From Verrucomicrobiota bacterium (GTDB taxonomy: Bacteria; Verrucomicrobiota; Verrucomicrobiia; Opitutales; Opitutaceae): DNA of 64,000 bases. The stretch spans positions 186,001 through 250,000 of the forward strand of contig JACRQG010000004.1 in assembly GCA_016222805.1 (NCBI GenBank), written 5' to 3'. Shown one piece after another: positions 42,349 through 50,511 of this stretch; positions within the stretch are counted from its first letter, which is position 1, and the number at the start of each line of letters is the position of its first letter. The position numbers and the translations under genes are program-made. The notes below the pieces were generated by a model. It was not told the origin of the DNA and ran no database searches. It was given only the letters and a program-made list of their open reading frames with translations.

Positions 42349-44088
42349 ATGAATGTCCGCTTCTTCGCCCTTCTCGCTCAGGTTTGGGGGATCGTGGCTG
42401 CGATCTCCGGCGTGCTGGTCGGCGCCCCGGTGAAGTTCGGCGTGCACGAAGTCGTGCTCGCGGCTCCGGGCATCGGCGGCAACCCCTTCGACGTCGAGGC
42501 CCGGGTGCGCTTCACGCCGCCCTCCGGGTCGGCGCATGCCGTGACCGTCGGCGCGTTCCACGATGGAGGCTCGACCTGGCGCGCCCGGGTTTACCTGACG
42601 GAGCCCGGCCGCTGGACGTGGGCGACCGAATGCCCGGCCGTCCCGGCGCTGCACGAGCGGCGCGGGGAGTTCACGGCGAGCGCCTCTAACCGCCGCGGCC
42701 GGCTGCTCGTCCACCCGCGGAACCCGCGACAATGGATGACCGAGGACGGGCGCTGGTTCCTCAACCTCAACGACACCGCCTATTTCCTCCTCAGCACGCA
42801 CGATGGCCAAGGCGATCCGGTGCCGTTCGAGGACTTCACCGCCTACGTGCACGACGCGACCACCCGCGGCATCACCTCCTTCCGCAGCTTCGTCGCCAGC
42901 GGACCGGCGCCCTTCCACGATGCGCAGAACGCCGGTCACCACCGGTGGCGCGAGTTCTTTGCCGACGAGGCGTTCAGCCGCCTGCGGCTCGAGGGCCTCC
43001 AGGAGACGGATCGCCGGCTGCGCTGGCTGCACGATCACCACCCGGACATCGCGGTGCAGCTCATCCTCTTTCCGCTCGAACGCTGGCGGGCGGACGGCAT
43101 CTTTTGGGCTCGGCTGTCGACGGCGCAGAAGGAGCGCCTGCTCCGGCATCTCGTGGCGCGGTACGCGGCGTATCCGGCGATCTTCTGGTTGATCATGAAT
43201 GACGCCCACTACGCGCCCGTGCGCCAGCCGCCCCGACCCGGCGAGGCCGAGGGGACCGGGACCGACGTGCAGTTTCCGCGCAACCTCGCCTTCGTGCGCG
43301 AAGTCGGCGCGTATCTGGAAAGGCACGACCCATGGAACCACCCGCGCTCGACGGGGCCGGCCCGCGGCGTCCCGTTCTTCTTCGAGCGCGAAGCCTGGGC
43401 CACCTACGTGCACCTTGAGGCCAACTACGACCTCGGCGCCCGCGGGATGGACACCTACCTCGACGTCGCGAAGCCGGTCTTCCTCGGCGAGGATCGCTAC
43501 GAGCAGGATCGCCCGAACCTCGACCCGGAGGACATGCGCTTTTTCCAGCGACGCCTGTTCTGGACGTGGCTGCTCGCCGGCGGTTCCACCAACTACGGCG
43601 GCCGCTGGTGGGTCGTGCACCCCTACACGCAGACCGGCCGTCGTTCGTCTCCCTCCGCGCACCGGAGCGCCGCGCCGCCCGTGTTTTCGGGGCAACTCGT
43701 GGGCCTCGATTCCGTGCGGTTCATCCGCGACTATTTCTCCGCGCGGGACCTCGACCTGTCGCCGTGCGAACCCGACACCGTCCTTGTCCGCGACGCCGAT
43801 GGCCGTACCGGCGCCCAGGCGCCGCGGGCGATGCGCCGCGGGAGCGAGGAGTGGCTGATCTACCATCCCAACGCGAATTCCGCGGATCGAGCCGCCCGCG
43901 TCGACGCCACGAAACCCGCGCGCCTGCGCCTCGATCTCACCGGGGCGCCCGGGCGTTTCGCTGTCGAGTGGTTCCGACCCTACGATGGCGTGACGGCGGT
44001 GGCGCCGGCCCTCCCGGGAGGGCGCGTCGTCGAACTGACCGCCCCCTGGCCCGGGCAGGACGCCGTGCTTTGGCTGCGAAAAGAGTGA
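42349..44088 (+). CDS. Exported DUF5060/DUF4038 glycoside-hydrolase-like protein
   Basis: This 579-residue protein starts at an ATG with a leader up to about residue 25. Residues 26-110 form a beta-sandwich typical of DUF5060 (FDVEARVRFTPPSGSAH, GRWTWATECP). Residues 115-460 form a TIM barrel of the DUF4038 (apiosidase-like) group: RWFLNLNDTAYFLLST, FRSFVASGP, AIFWLIMNDAHYAP and FLGEDRYEQD, where the acidic residues near strands 4 and 7 would be catalytic. A small C-terminal beta domain closes the protein. Related enzymes release branched sugars from pectin-like polymers. It leads a rightward three-gene cassette with a TIM-barrel isomerase and a Gfo/Idh oxidoreductase. Confidence 0.85.
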   Translation: MNVRFFALLAQVWGIVAAISGVLVGAPVKFGVHEVVLAAPGIGGNPFDVEARVRFTPPSGSAHAVTVGAFHDGGSTWRARVYLTEPGRWTWATECPAVPALHERRGEFTASASNRRGRLLVHPRNPRQWMTEDGRWFLNLNDTAYFLLSTHDGQGDPVPFEDFTAYVHDATTRGITSFRSFVASGPAPFHDAQNAGHHRWREFFADEAFSRLRLEGLQETDRRLRWLHDHHPDIAVQLILFPLERWRADGIFWARLSTAQKERLLRHLVARYAAYPAIFWLIMNDAHYAPVRQPPRPGEAEGTGTDVQFPRNLAFVREVGAYLERHDPWNHPRSTGPARGVPFFFEREAWATYVHLEANYDLGARGMDTYLDVAKPVFLGEDRYEQDRPNLDPEDMRFFQRRLFWTWLLAGGSTNYGGRWWVVHPYTQTGRRSSPSAHRSAAPPVFSGQLVGLDSVRFIRDYFSARDLDLSPCEPDTVLVRDADGRTGAQAPRAMRRGSEEWLIYHPNANSADRAARVDATKPARLRLDLTGAPGRFAVEWFRPYDGVTAVAPALPGGRVVELTAPWPGQDAVLWLRKE

Positions 44089-44126
44089 GGCGGCAGCCAG
44101 CTCCGGAACCTCAACCCCTTCCCAAA

Positions 44127-45086
44127 ATGCACCTCCCCGCCTCTCTTTCCCGTCGCCAACTCCTGGTCGGCGCGGCCCTCGGTGCCGTCGGAGTCGCCAC
44201 TCGTGCCCTTGGCGATCCGGCCGCTCCCGCCCCCCGGCTGAAGATTGGCGTCGCGACCCTCGGCTTTCCCAAGCTGACCCACGCGCAGCTCGCCACCGAA
44301 TTGTCCGGCGCTGGTGTTCGCCTCATCCAGCTCTTCCTCGCCCAGAGCGACACCCCGTTCTGGCGCTACAACGGGCGCGCCGATGTCTCCTCTCTCACCG
44401 CAGTCCGTGCCCGCGAAATCGCCCGCATCTACCGCGACGCCGGCATCGCGATTCACAGCCTCGGTGTCTATACGAACCTCATCCATCCCGATGCCGCCGA
44501 ACGTCGGGCCAACCTCGACTACTTCGCCGCGATGATGGACCTCGGTGCGGCGATGGAGGTGCGCACCTTCATCACCGAGGCGGGACACCATCTTGATCCC
44601 AAGGGGCCTGAACCCCGCATTGCGCATCATTTCCAGGACGAGGTTTGGATCCAGATGCTCGGCACGGCCCGCCAGCTCGCGGCGCTCGCGGAACAACGCC
44701 AGGCGACGGTCCTGTTGGAGGGATTCTACCGCGGGTTTCTCGCCAGCGCGAAGCGGCTGCGGATGTTCCTCGAAGAGGTCAACTCGCCGCGCGTGCGCGC
44801 CCTGCTCGACCCGGCCAACCTGATCGAGGTCAACGACCTCGAGGAGATGTTTGCGCAGCTCGCGCCGTGGATCGACTGCCTGCACGCCAAGGATCGCCAG
44901 GTCCACGTCGAGAAGGGCGTGCCGGCTGGCCAGGGATCCCTCGATTACGTGAAGTTCGTCCAACTCGTCGCCCGCCACACGCCGGCGGCTCCCCTCATCC
45001 TCGAATACGTCGGCCCTGCCGACTACCGCGCCGCCCTCGCCCATCTGCGCCGGGCCCTCGCCCAGGCCGGCCTCGCGGCCGACTGA
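44127..45086 (+). CDS. Tat-exported sugar isomerase/epimerase-like TIM barrel
   Basis: The ATG at 44127 gives 319 residues; the frame upstream is a shadow of the preceding gene. The leader has twin arginines (SRRQLLVGAALGAVGVATRAL). The barrel follows the xylose-isomerase-like/AP-endonuclease-2 pattern: KIGVATLGFPKLTHAQLATEL, IARIYRDAGIAIHSLGVY, VLLEGFYRG with a metal-ligand Glu, LLDPANLIE with an Asp, CLHAKDRQVHVEKG with His, and LILEYVG with the last Glu. It would isomerise or epimerise a keto-sugar, here outside the cytoplasm. It is 38 nt after the DUF4038 gene and 127 nt before the Gfo/Idh gene; that gap contains a hairpin. Confidence 0.88.
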   Translation: MHLPASLSRRQLLVGAALGAVGVATRALGDPAAPAPRLKIGVATLGFPKLTHAQLATELSGAGVRLIQLFLAQSDTPFWRYNGRADVSSLTAVRAREIARIYRDAGIAIHSLGVYTNLIHPDAAERRANLDYFAAMMDLGAAMEVRTFITEAGHHLDPKGPEPRIAHHFQDEVWIQMLGTARQLAALAEQRQATVLLEGFYRGFLASAKRLRMFLEEVNSPRVRALLDPANLIEVNDLEEMFAQLAPWIDCLHAKDRQVHVEKGVPAGQGSLDYVKFVQLVARHTPAAPLILEYVGPADYRAALAHLRRALAQAGLAAD

Positions 45087-45110
45087 CTGCCTTTCGATCA
45101 ATTCCATGGC

Positions 45111-45169
45111 CCACGGAACCCACGAAACCCGCGGAAGGCAGGCTTCCGTGTCTTCCGTGTGTTCCGTGG
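45111..45169. repeat. CACGGA-type hairpin repeat inside an operon
   Basis: The left arm (45111-45137) and right arm (45143-45169) are 27-nt imperfect inverted repeats built of CCACGGAAC/CACGGAAG-like units, with a 5-nt loop. They match at 22 of 27 positions. The element fills most of the 127-nt gap between the isomerase and Gfo/Idh genes. It may attenuate the downstream gene or protect the upstream message (inference). It belongs to the same type as the element at 62983-63105. Confidence 0.65.
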
Positions 45170-45213
45170 ACCAAATCTCTGAGACACCCGCCCCCGACCT
45201 GAAAGTCTGCCGT

Positions 45214-46623
45214 ATGCCAACCTCAAACACTGCCTCCACCTCGCGGCGCCACTTCCTTCAGGGCGCCGCGGCCACTGCCGCCGCGTTCGCGATCGTGCCG
45301 TCCCGCGTGCGGGGCGGCGCCGGGCGCGTCGCGCCCAACTCGAAGACGACCCTCGCCGCGATCGGCGTGGGCGGCCAGGGGCTGCAGAACGTCCAGGCGT
45401 TTCTCCAGTTTCCCGAGGTGCAGGTCGTGGCGGTCTGCGACGTCAACCGCGAGGGAAGCGGCTACATCTCGTGGAACTGGGACAAGGGCAAAGCGGGCAA
45501 CACCGCCGGCCGCGAACCCGCCCGCCGCCTGGTCGACGAACACTACGCCAAGGGCGAGCGCTCCGGCACCTACCGCGGCTGTCGCGCCTACGCCGACTAC
45601 CGCGAACTCCTCGCGAAGGAGGACGTCGACGCCGTCATGGTCGCCACGCCCGATCATACCCATGCGGTCATCGCCATGGCCGCGCTCAAGCAGCGGAAAC
45701 ACCTCTACTGCGAGAAACCGCTCGCCTACACGGTCAGGGAATGTCGCCTCCTCGCGGAGGAGGCTCGGCGCGCCGGGGTTGCCACCCAGCTCGGCAACCA
45801 GGGCCAGGCCACGGTCGAGGCGCGTCTGACCTGCGAGATGATCTGGGGTGGCGCCATCGGCGCGGTGCGGGAGGTGCATGTGCCGATCGGCGCGCGCTTC
45901 TGGAAGCACGCGATGTTCGACGGACGCCCACCCGCCGAACCGGTGCCCGATGGCCTGGAGTGGGATCTCTGGCTCGGCCCGGCGCCGGCCCGCCCGTACC
46001 ACCCGGCCTACGCTCCCTGGCACTGGCGCAACTGGTGGGACTTCGGCACCGGCCAACTCGGCGACCTCGGCTGCCACCGGATGTCCTCGATCTTCAAGGC
46101 CCTGAAGCTGGGACATCCCTCGAGCGCCGAATTCTCCAGTACCTACGACAACGGCGACGCCTACCCGCACGGCGTCGTGGGGCGCTGGGAGTTTCCCGCC
46201 CGCGGCGAACTTCCGCCGGTGACGATCCACTGGTACGACGGCGGCCTCAAGCCCCCGCGTCCGCCCGGCATCGAGGCGGGTCGCTCCCTGGGGCAGAACC
46301 TCTTCATCGGCGATCGGGGGATGATGCTCGATTACCGCCTCGTGCCCGAGACGAAGATGAAGGAATTCGGCCGCCCCAAGGAGGTGTTGCCGCGTTCGCC
46401 GGGCCACTATCATGAGTTCGTCAACGCGTGCCGCGGCGGAGCCGCGCCGGGGGCCAATCTGGTCGATCACGCCGGCCTGCTCAGCGAAGTCTGCGCGCTG
46501 GGCAACGTGGCGCTGCGCGCGGGCAAGAAGCTCGCCTGGGATGGGCCCAACCTGAAGGTCACCAACGACGCGGCCGCCAACCGCCTCCTCCACCGCGACT
46601 ACCGCCCAGGCTGGACCCTCTGA
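45214..46623 (+). CDS. Tat-exported Gfo/Idh/MocA family oxidoreductase
   Basis: The ATG at 45214 gives 469 residues; an upstream in-frame ATG at 45106 lies within the hairpin repeat and is unlikely. The leader has twin arginines (SRRHFLQGAAATAAAFAI), and the mature protein begins with a Rossmann fold (AAIGVGGQGLQ at 49-59, VVAVCDVNRE). The family motif CEKPLAYTVREC is present, as is DLGCHRMSSIF near the active-site His. It would use NAD(P) in sugar oxidation or inversion; how a Tat-exported member keeps its cofactor is not known in general, but pre-folded export with bound NADP is documented for glucose-fructose oxidoreductase. It ends the sugar cassette with a hairpin just after its stop. 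Confidence 0.92.
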   Translation: MPTSNTASTSRRHFLQGAAATAAAFAIVPSRVRGGAGRVAPNSKTTLAAIGVGGQGLQNVQAFLQFPEVQVVAVCDVNREGSGYISWNWDKGKAGNTAGREPARRLVDEHYAKGERSGTYRGCRAYADYRELLAKEDVDAVMVATPDHTHAVIAMAALKQRKHLYCEKPLAYTVRECRLLAEEARRAGVATQLGNQGQATVEARLTCEMIWGGAIGAVREVHVPIGARFWKHAMFDGRPPAEPVPDGLEWDLWLGPAPARPYHPAYAPWHWRNWWDFGTGQLGDLGCHRMSSIFKALKLGHPSSAEFSSTYDNGDAYPHGVVGRWEFPARGELPPVTIHWYDGGLKPPRPPGIEAGRSLGQNLFIGDRGMMLDYRLVPETKMKEFGRPKEVLPRSPGHYHEFVNACRGGAAPGANLVDHAGLLSEVCALGNVALRAGKKLAWDGPNLKVTNDAAANRLLHRDYRPGWTL

Positions 46624-46635
46624 CCCCTCCGGAGT

Positions 46636-46677
46636 CCCCGGCTGTGTCACCTATTGGGTGACAAGACGGCCCGGGGT
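46636..46677. repeat. Palindrome TGTCACC-TATTG-GGTGACA within a longer hairpin
   Basis: The inner arms TGTCACC (46645-46651) and GGTGACA (46657-46663) are perfectly inverted. Outer arms CCCCGG and CCGGGG extend the stem imperfectly. It begins 12 nt after the Gfo/Idh stop. With no T-tract it is not a classical terminator. The TATT core and flanking GTnACC are shared with the 39-nt palindrome at 62095-62133. Confidence 0.6.
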
Positions 46678-46760
46678 GAGGCGTGGGGGCGGAGGGGTGA
46701 GGTGGGTTTGCCTTGCCCGCGTTGGGGTGGCGGGTCTGATGGACGCGGTTACCCCTGCGC

Positions 46761-49151
46761 ATGATCACGGTCCCGCTTCGCCGTCTGCTGCCGATCCTGC
46801 TGTTCGCCGGTGCGGCGGGCGTGGCGGTGCGTTGCGCCCGGGTGCCGGCACCCGCGGTGGTCACCGCGAAAGGGGAACATTTGTACCGGACGCAGTGCGC
46901 CGAGTGCCACGGCTCCCAGGGTCAGGGGGTCGAAGGCAAGTACGCGGGATCCCTCAGCGGCGATTGGCCGTTGCCGCGGTTGGCGCGGTACATCGAGCAG
47001 AATATGCCCGAGGACAGCCCGCAGCCGCTCTCCCCGGATCAAGCGCAGGCTGTCGCCGCGTATCTCTACGACGCGTTTTATTCCCGCGCGGCCCAGGCGA
47101 AACTGCGACCCGCGCGCCGGGAGCTTTCCCACCTCACCAACCGGCAGTACGCCGTCGCGGTGGCCGACCTCCTCCGGGAACTCGAGGGCGGCGAGCCCGT
47201 GCAGGGAGCGATCACCGGGACGCGCGGCCTGGCCGCCACCTATTACGGATCGGCCCAGCGCGGTCGCTTCGATTCGGGCCGGGTCGTGCAGCGCGGAGTG
47301 GATCCGGGCCTCGACGCGACCTTCGCGCCGGGCACCCCGGCCTGGGCTCGGGTGGGATCGGCGGAATTCTCGGCTCAGTGGCGCGGTTCGTTCCTGGCCG
47401 AGGAGACGGGCGAGTACGAGTTCATCGTCCGCACGCCGAACACCGTGCGCGTCTGGATCAACACCGAGCCCGGGAACCCCGCGGAGGCCACGCTGGACGT
47501 CAACGTTTCCAATCCCACCCATCCCGACCACCGCGTGACCGTCCGGCTGCTCGGCGGGCGTCGCTACCCGATCGCGATCGACTACTGGGCGCTGCCGGAA
47601 AAAGCCGGGGCGCCCCCGCCCGCGATCGCCCTGCGCTGGCGACCTCCCCTGGGTTCCGAGCAGCCGGTGCCGGCGCGCGTGCTTTCGCCGGAAACCGTGC
47701 GGCCGACCTTTGTGCTCGCCACGCGGTTTCCCGCCGATGACAGCAGCCATGGCTACGAGCGCGGCCTCGCGGTCTCCAAGGCCTGGGACGACGCCACCAC
47801 TCGCGCGGCCTTCGAGGTGTCCGGCCATGTCGCCCGGCGTCTCGACCGCCTCGCGGGCACGCGGCCCGGGGATCCGGAGCGGGCCCGGAAGATCGAGGCG
47901 TTTGCGGTCCGGCTGGTGACGACGGCCTTTCGCCGGCCGCTTTCTGCCGAGGAGACGCAACGCTACGTCGGAGAGATCTTCCAGCGCGCGCCGGAGACCG
48001 CGACCGCGGTGCGGCGCGTGGTCCTGCTGGCGCTGAAGTCGCCGCCGTTCCTCTACGGGGATCTGCCGCCAGCTGGCGACTCGGCCCCGGGCCGTGCCGC
48101 GCGACTGGCGCTCGGCCTGTGGGATTCACTGCCGGACCGGGCGTTGACCGAGGCGGCGGCCGCCGGGCGGTTGGACAACCGAGCCGAAGTGGCGGCGCAG
48201 GCCGAGCGCATGCTCGGCGATCCGCGGGCCCGGGCGAAGCTGCGCGAATTCTTCCATGTCTGGCTGCAACTGCGCTACGTGGAGGACCTGCGGAAGGACC
48301 CGGCGCGCTTCCCGGAATTCACGCCGGAGATCATCGACGACCTGCGCACCTCGCTGAACCTCTTTCTCGACGACGTGGCATGGGGGGGGGCGGGGGATTT
48401 CCGGGAACTGCTGCGCGCCGACTACCTCCACGCCAATGCGCGGCTGGCGCGGTTCTACGGTCTGGACGCCGCGGCGGTCGGGGAGGATTTCGTGCGCGTG
48501 CCGGCTCCGACGGGGGAGCGGGCGGGGGTGATCACCCACCCGTACGTGCTGGCCGCCCTGTCCTATCCGAAATCGAGCTCGCCCATCCACCGCGGCGTTT
48601 TCCTCACGCGAAGCATCGTGGGCCGGGCGCTGCGATCGCCGTCCGTGGCGGTGGCGTTCAACGACGAGGAGTTCGCCCCCGGGATGTCGATGCGCGAGAA
48701 GGTGGAGAAGCTCACCCGGGGGGAGAATTGCATGGGCTGCCACGCGATCATCAATCCGCTCGGCTTCAGCCTCGAGTGGTACGATGCGACCGGGCGCTTT
48801 CGCCGCTCCGACGGCGGCCGGCCGATCGAGGCGGAGAGTAGTTACGTGCTGGAGGACGAGCGGGTGGTGCGCCTCAGCGGGGCGCGGGAGGTCGCGGAGC
48901 TGGCCGTGACGAGCGAGCAGTCAGCCGAGGCGTTCATCGAGCAGCTTTTTCATCACGTCGTGAAGCAACCCGTGCTCGCCTACGGCCCCGACACCCTCCC
49001 GGCGCTGCGCCGCTCCTTCGTCGCCTCCGGCTGGAACCTCCGCCGCCTGCTGGTCGAGATCGCCACGCTGGCGGCGCTGCCTCCCGCGACCCTCCCGGCC
49101 TCGGCGCCCGCTTCCTTCGCGGCTTCGTCCGTCACCCCTTCCCACCCATGA
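46761..49151 (+). CDS. PA14-containing DUF1592-type c-type cytochrome
   Basis: This 796-residue protein starts at an ATG with a leader (LLPILLFAGAAGVAVRC). A first heme motif, CAECH, lies at 46-50 in a small cytochrome c domain. Residues 120-150 start the DUF1587-like region (ELSHLTNRQYAVAVADLL), which is interrupted by a PA14 beta-domain at about 156-308 (GLAATYYGSAQ, ETGEYEFIVRTPNTVRVWI). After it come the DUF1595/1592 blocks (TAFRRPLSAEETQRYV, LALGLWDSLPDRALTEAA) and the DUF1588 block with heme motif CMGCH at 657-661. PA14 probably binds a glycan. A run of nine G at 48382-48390 lies inside the coding sequence. The stop overlaps the DUF1552 start (ATGA). Confidence 0.9.
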   Translation: MITVPLRRLLPILLFAGAAGVAVRCARVPAPAVVTAKGEHLYRTQCAECHGSQGQGVEGKYAGSLSGDWPLPRLARYIEQNMPEDSPQPLSPDQAQAVAAYLYDAFYSRAAQAKLRPARRELSHLTNRQYAVAVADLLRELEGGEPVQGAITGTRGLAATYYGSAQRGRFDSGRVVQRGVDPGLDATFAPGTPAWARVGSAEFSAQWRGSFLAEETGEYEFIVRTPNTVRVWINTEPGNPAEATLDVNVSNPTHPDHRVTVRLLGGRRYPIAIDYWALPEKAGAPPPAIALRWRPPLGSEQPVPARVLSPETVRPTFVLATRFPADDSSHGYERGLAVSKAWDDATTRAAFEVSGHVARRLDRLAGTRPGDPERARKIEAFAVRLVTTAFRRPLSAEETQRYVGEIFQRAPETATAVRRVVLLALKSPPFLYGDLPPAGDSAPGRAARLALGLWDSLPDRALTEAAAAGRLDNRAEVAAQAERMLGDPRARAKLREFFHVWLQLRYVEDLRKDPARFPEFTPEIIDDLRTSLNLFLDDVAWGGAGDFRELLRADYLHANARLARFYGLDAAAVGEDFVRVPAPTGERAGVITHPYVLAALSYPKSSSPIHRGVFLTRSIVGRALRSPSVAVAFNDEEFAPGMSMREKVEKLTRGENCMGCHAIINPLGFSLEWYDATGRFRRSDGGRPIEAESSYVLEDERVVRLSGAREVAELAVTSEQSAEAFIEQLFHHVVKQPVLAYGPDTLPALRRSFVASGWNLRRLLVEIATLAALPPATLPASAPASFAASSVTPSHP

Positions 49152-50464
49152 CCCCGATCCTTCGTCGTACGTTTCTCCGGCAGGCCGGCCTTTCCGCCGC
49201 GGTGCTGCCGTTTGTCGCCGGCCTGCCCAGCCTCGGCCTGGCGGCACCGGCGCGACCGCGCCAGCTACTGGTGGTGGTGTTTTCCCCCAACGGCACGATC
49301 CCGACCGCCTTCTGGCCGGACCAGGCCGGCCGCGACTTCGTCCTCAAGGAGATTCTGCAACCGCTGGCTCCGTTTCGGGATCGCCTGCTGACCCTGCAGG
49401 GGATCTCCAACCGGGTGCGCGGCGATGGGGACGGCCACATGCGCGGCATGAGCTGCCTGCTCACCGGCATCGAGCTCTTGCCGGGCAACATCCAGGGTGG
49501 CGGCAAGTCGATTCCGGCGGGATGGGCGGGCGGGATCTCGATCGATCAGGAGATCCGCAATTTCTTCCAGAGCCAGCCGGCAACGCGGACCCGTTTCGGT
49601 TCGTTGGAGTTTGGCGTCGGCGTGCAGGATCGGGCGGATCCGTGGACGCGGATGTCGTATGCCGGGCCGGGCAAGCCCGTGGCGCCCATTTCCGATCCCT
49701 ACCAGATGTACGAGCGGCTCTACGGCCAGGTGCGGGATCGGGAGCACCTGCGGAGTGTCCTCGATCCCCTGAAGGAGGAACTGGCGAAGGTGCGCCGGCT
49801 GGTGAGCGCCGAGGATCGGCGCGTGCTCGAGGAGCACGAGACGATGGTGCGGACGCTGGAGCGTGAGCTCAACGACCCGGCGGCGCAGGCGCTGCGCGCG
49901 CAGCCTCCGTCGCTCGAGGGGGGCGTTGCGGATCAGAACGACAATGTGCCGCGCCTCAGCCGCATGCAGGTCGACCTGATGGTGAATTGCTTCGCCAACG
50001 ACATGGCCCGGGTCGCGACCCTGCAGTACACCAAGTCGGTCGGTGGCGCGCGCATGAATTGGCTGTCCATTTCCGACGGTCACCACGGCCTCTCGCATGA
50101 ACCCGACAGCGACACGGCGGCGCAGGAGAAGCTGATCAAGATCAATACCTGGTTTGCCGGCGAGGTGCGCTATCTCGCCGAGCGCCTGGCCGCGACCCCG
50201 GAGCCGGATGGCGAGGGCTCCTTGCTTGATCACACGCTGATCGTCTGGACCAACGAGCTCGGCAAGGGGAACACGCACACCCTGGACAACATCCCCTTCG
50301 TGCTGCTCGGCGGCGGTTTCGGCTTCCAGATGGGGCGGGCGCTGAAGTTCGACAAGGTGCCGCACAACCGCTTGCACCTGGCGCTCGCGCACGCGGTCGG
50401 CCATCGGATCCCGGTGTTCGGCAAACCCGACTTCTGTTCGGCGGGACCGCTCGATCTCGCCTGA
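49148..50464 (+). CDS. DUF1552 secreted protein (second copy)
   Basis: This 438-residue protein starts at an ATG that overlaps the previous stop (ATGA), which implies translational coupling to the PA14 cytochrome. The leader is Tat-like (RRTFLRQAGLSAAVLPFVAGL). Landmarks shared with the other copy are LLVVVFSPNGTIPTAFWPD in place of the MPMGCD motif, HMRGMSCLLTG, DGHHGLSHEPDSD and NELGKGNTHTLDNIPFVLLGGG. It is clearly a paralogue of the 38358-39716 protein, but divergent, so the two modules are probably not a recent duplication. The cytochrome plus DUF1552 pairing suggests they work as a complex. Confidence 0.9.
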   Translation: MTPILRRTFLRQAGLSAAVLPFVAGLPSLGLAAPARPRQLLVVVFSPNGTIPTAFWPDQAGRDFVLKEILQPLAPFRDRLLTLQGISNRVRGDGDGHMRGMSCLLTGIELLPGNIQGGGKSIPAGWAGGISIDQEIRNFFQSQPATRTRFGSLEFGVGVQDRADPWTRMSYAGPGKPVAPISDPYQMYERLYGQVRDREHLRSVLDPLKEELAKVRRLVSAEDRRVLEEHETMVRTLERELNDPAAQALRAQPPSLEGGVADQNDNVPRLSRMQVDLMVNCFANDMARVATLQYTKSVGGARMNWLSISDGHHGLSHEPDSDTAAQEKLIKINTWFAGEVRYLAERLAATPEPDGEGSLLDHTLIVWTNELGKGNTHTLDNIPFVLLGGGFGFQMGRALKFDKVPHNRLHLALAHAVGHRIPVFGKPDFCSAGPLDLA

Positions 50465-50511
50465 ACTGGGGCAGGCTCACCGCGTCGGCGAGCCCGCCTT
50501 GATGCCGGATC

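Noticed and set aside
41455-43866. 803-codon open frame on the minus strand
   Set aside because: Overlaps two well-supported genes and shows only composition bias.
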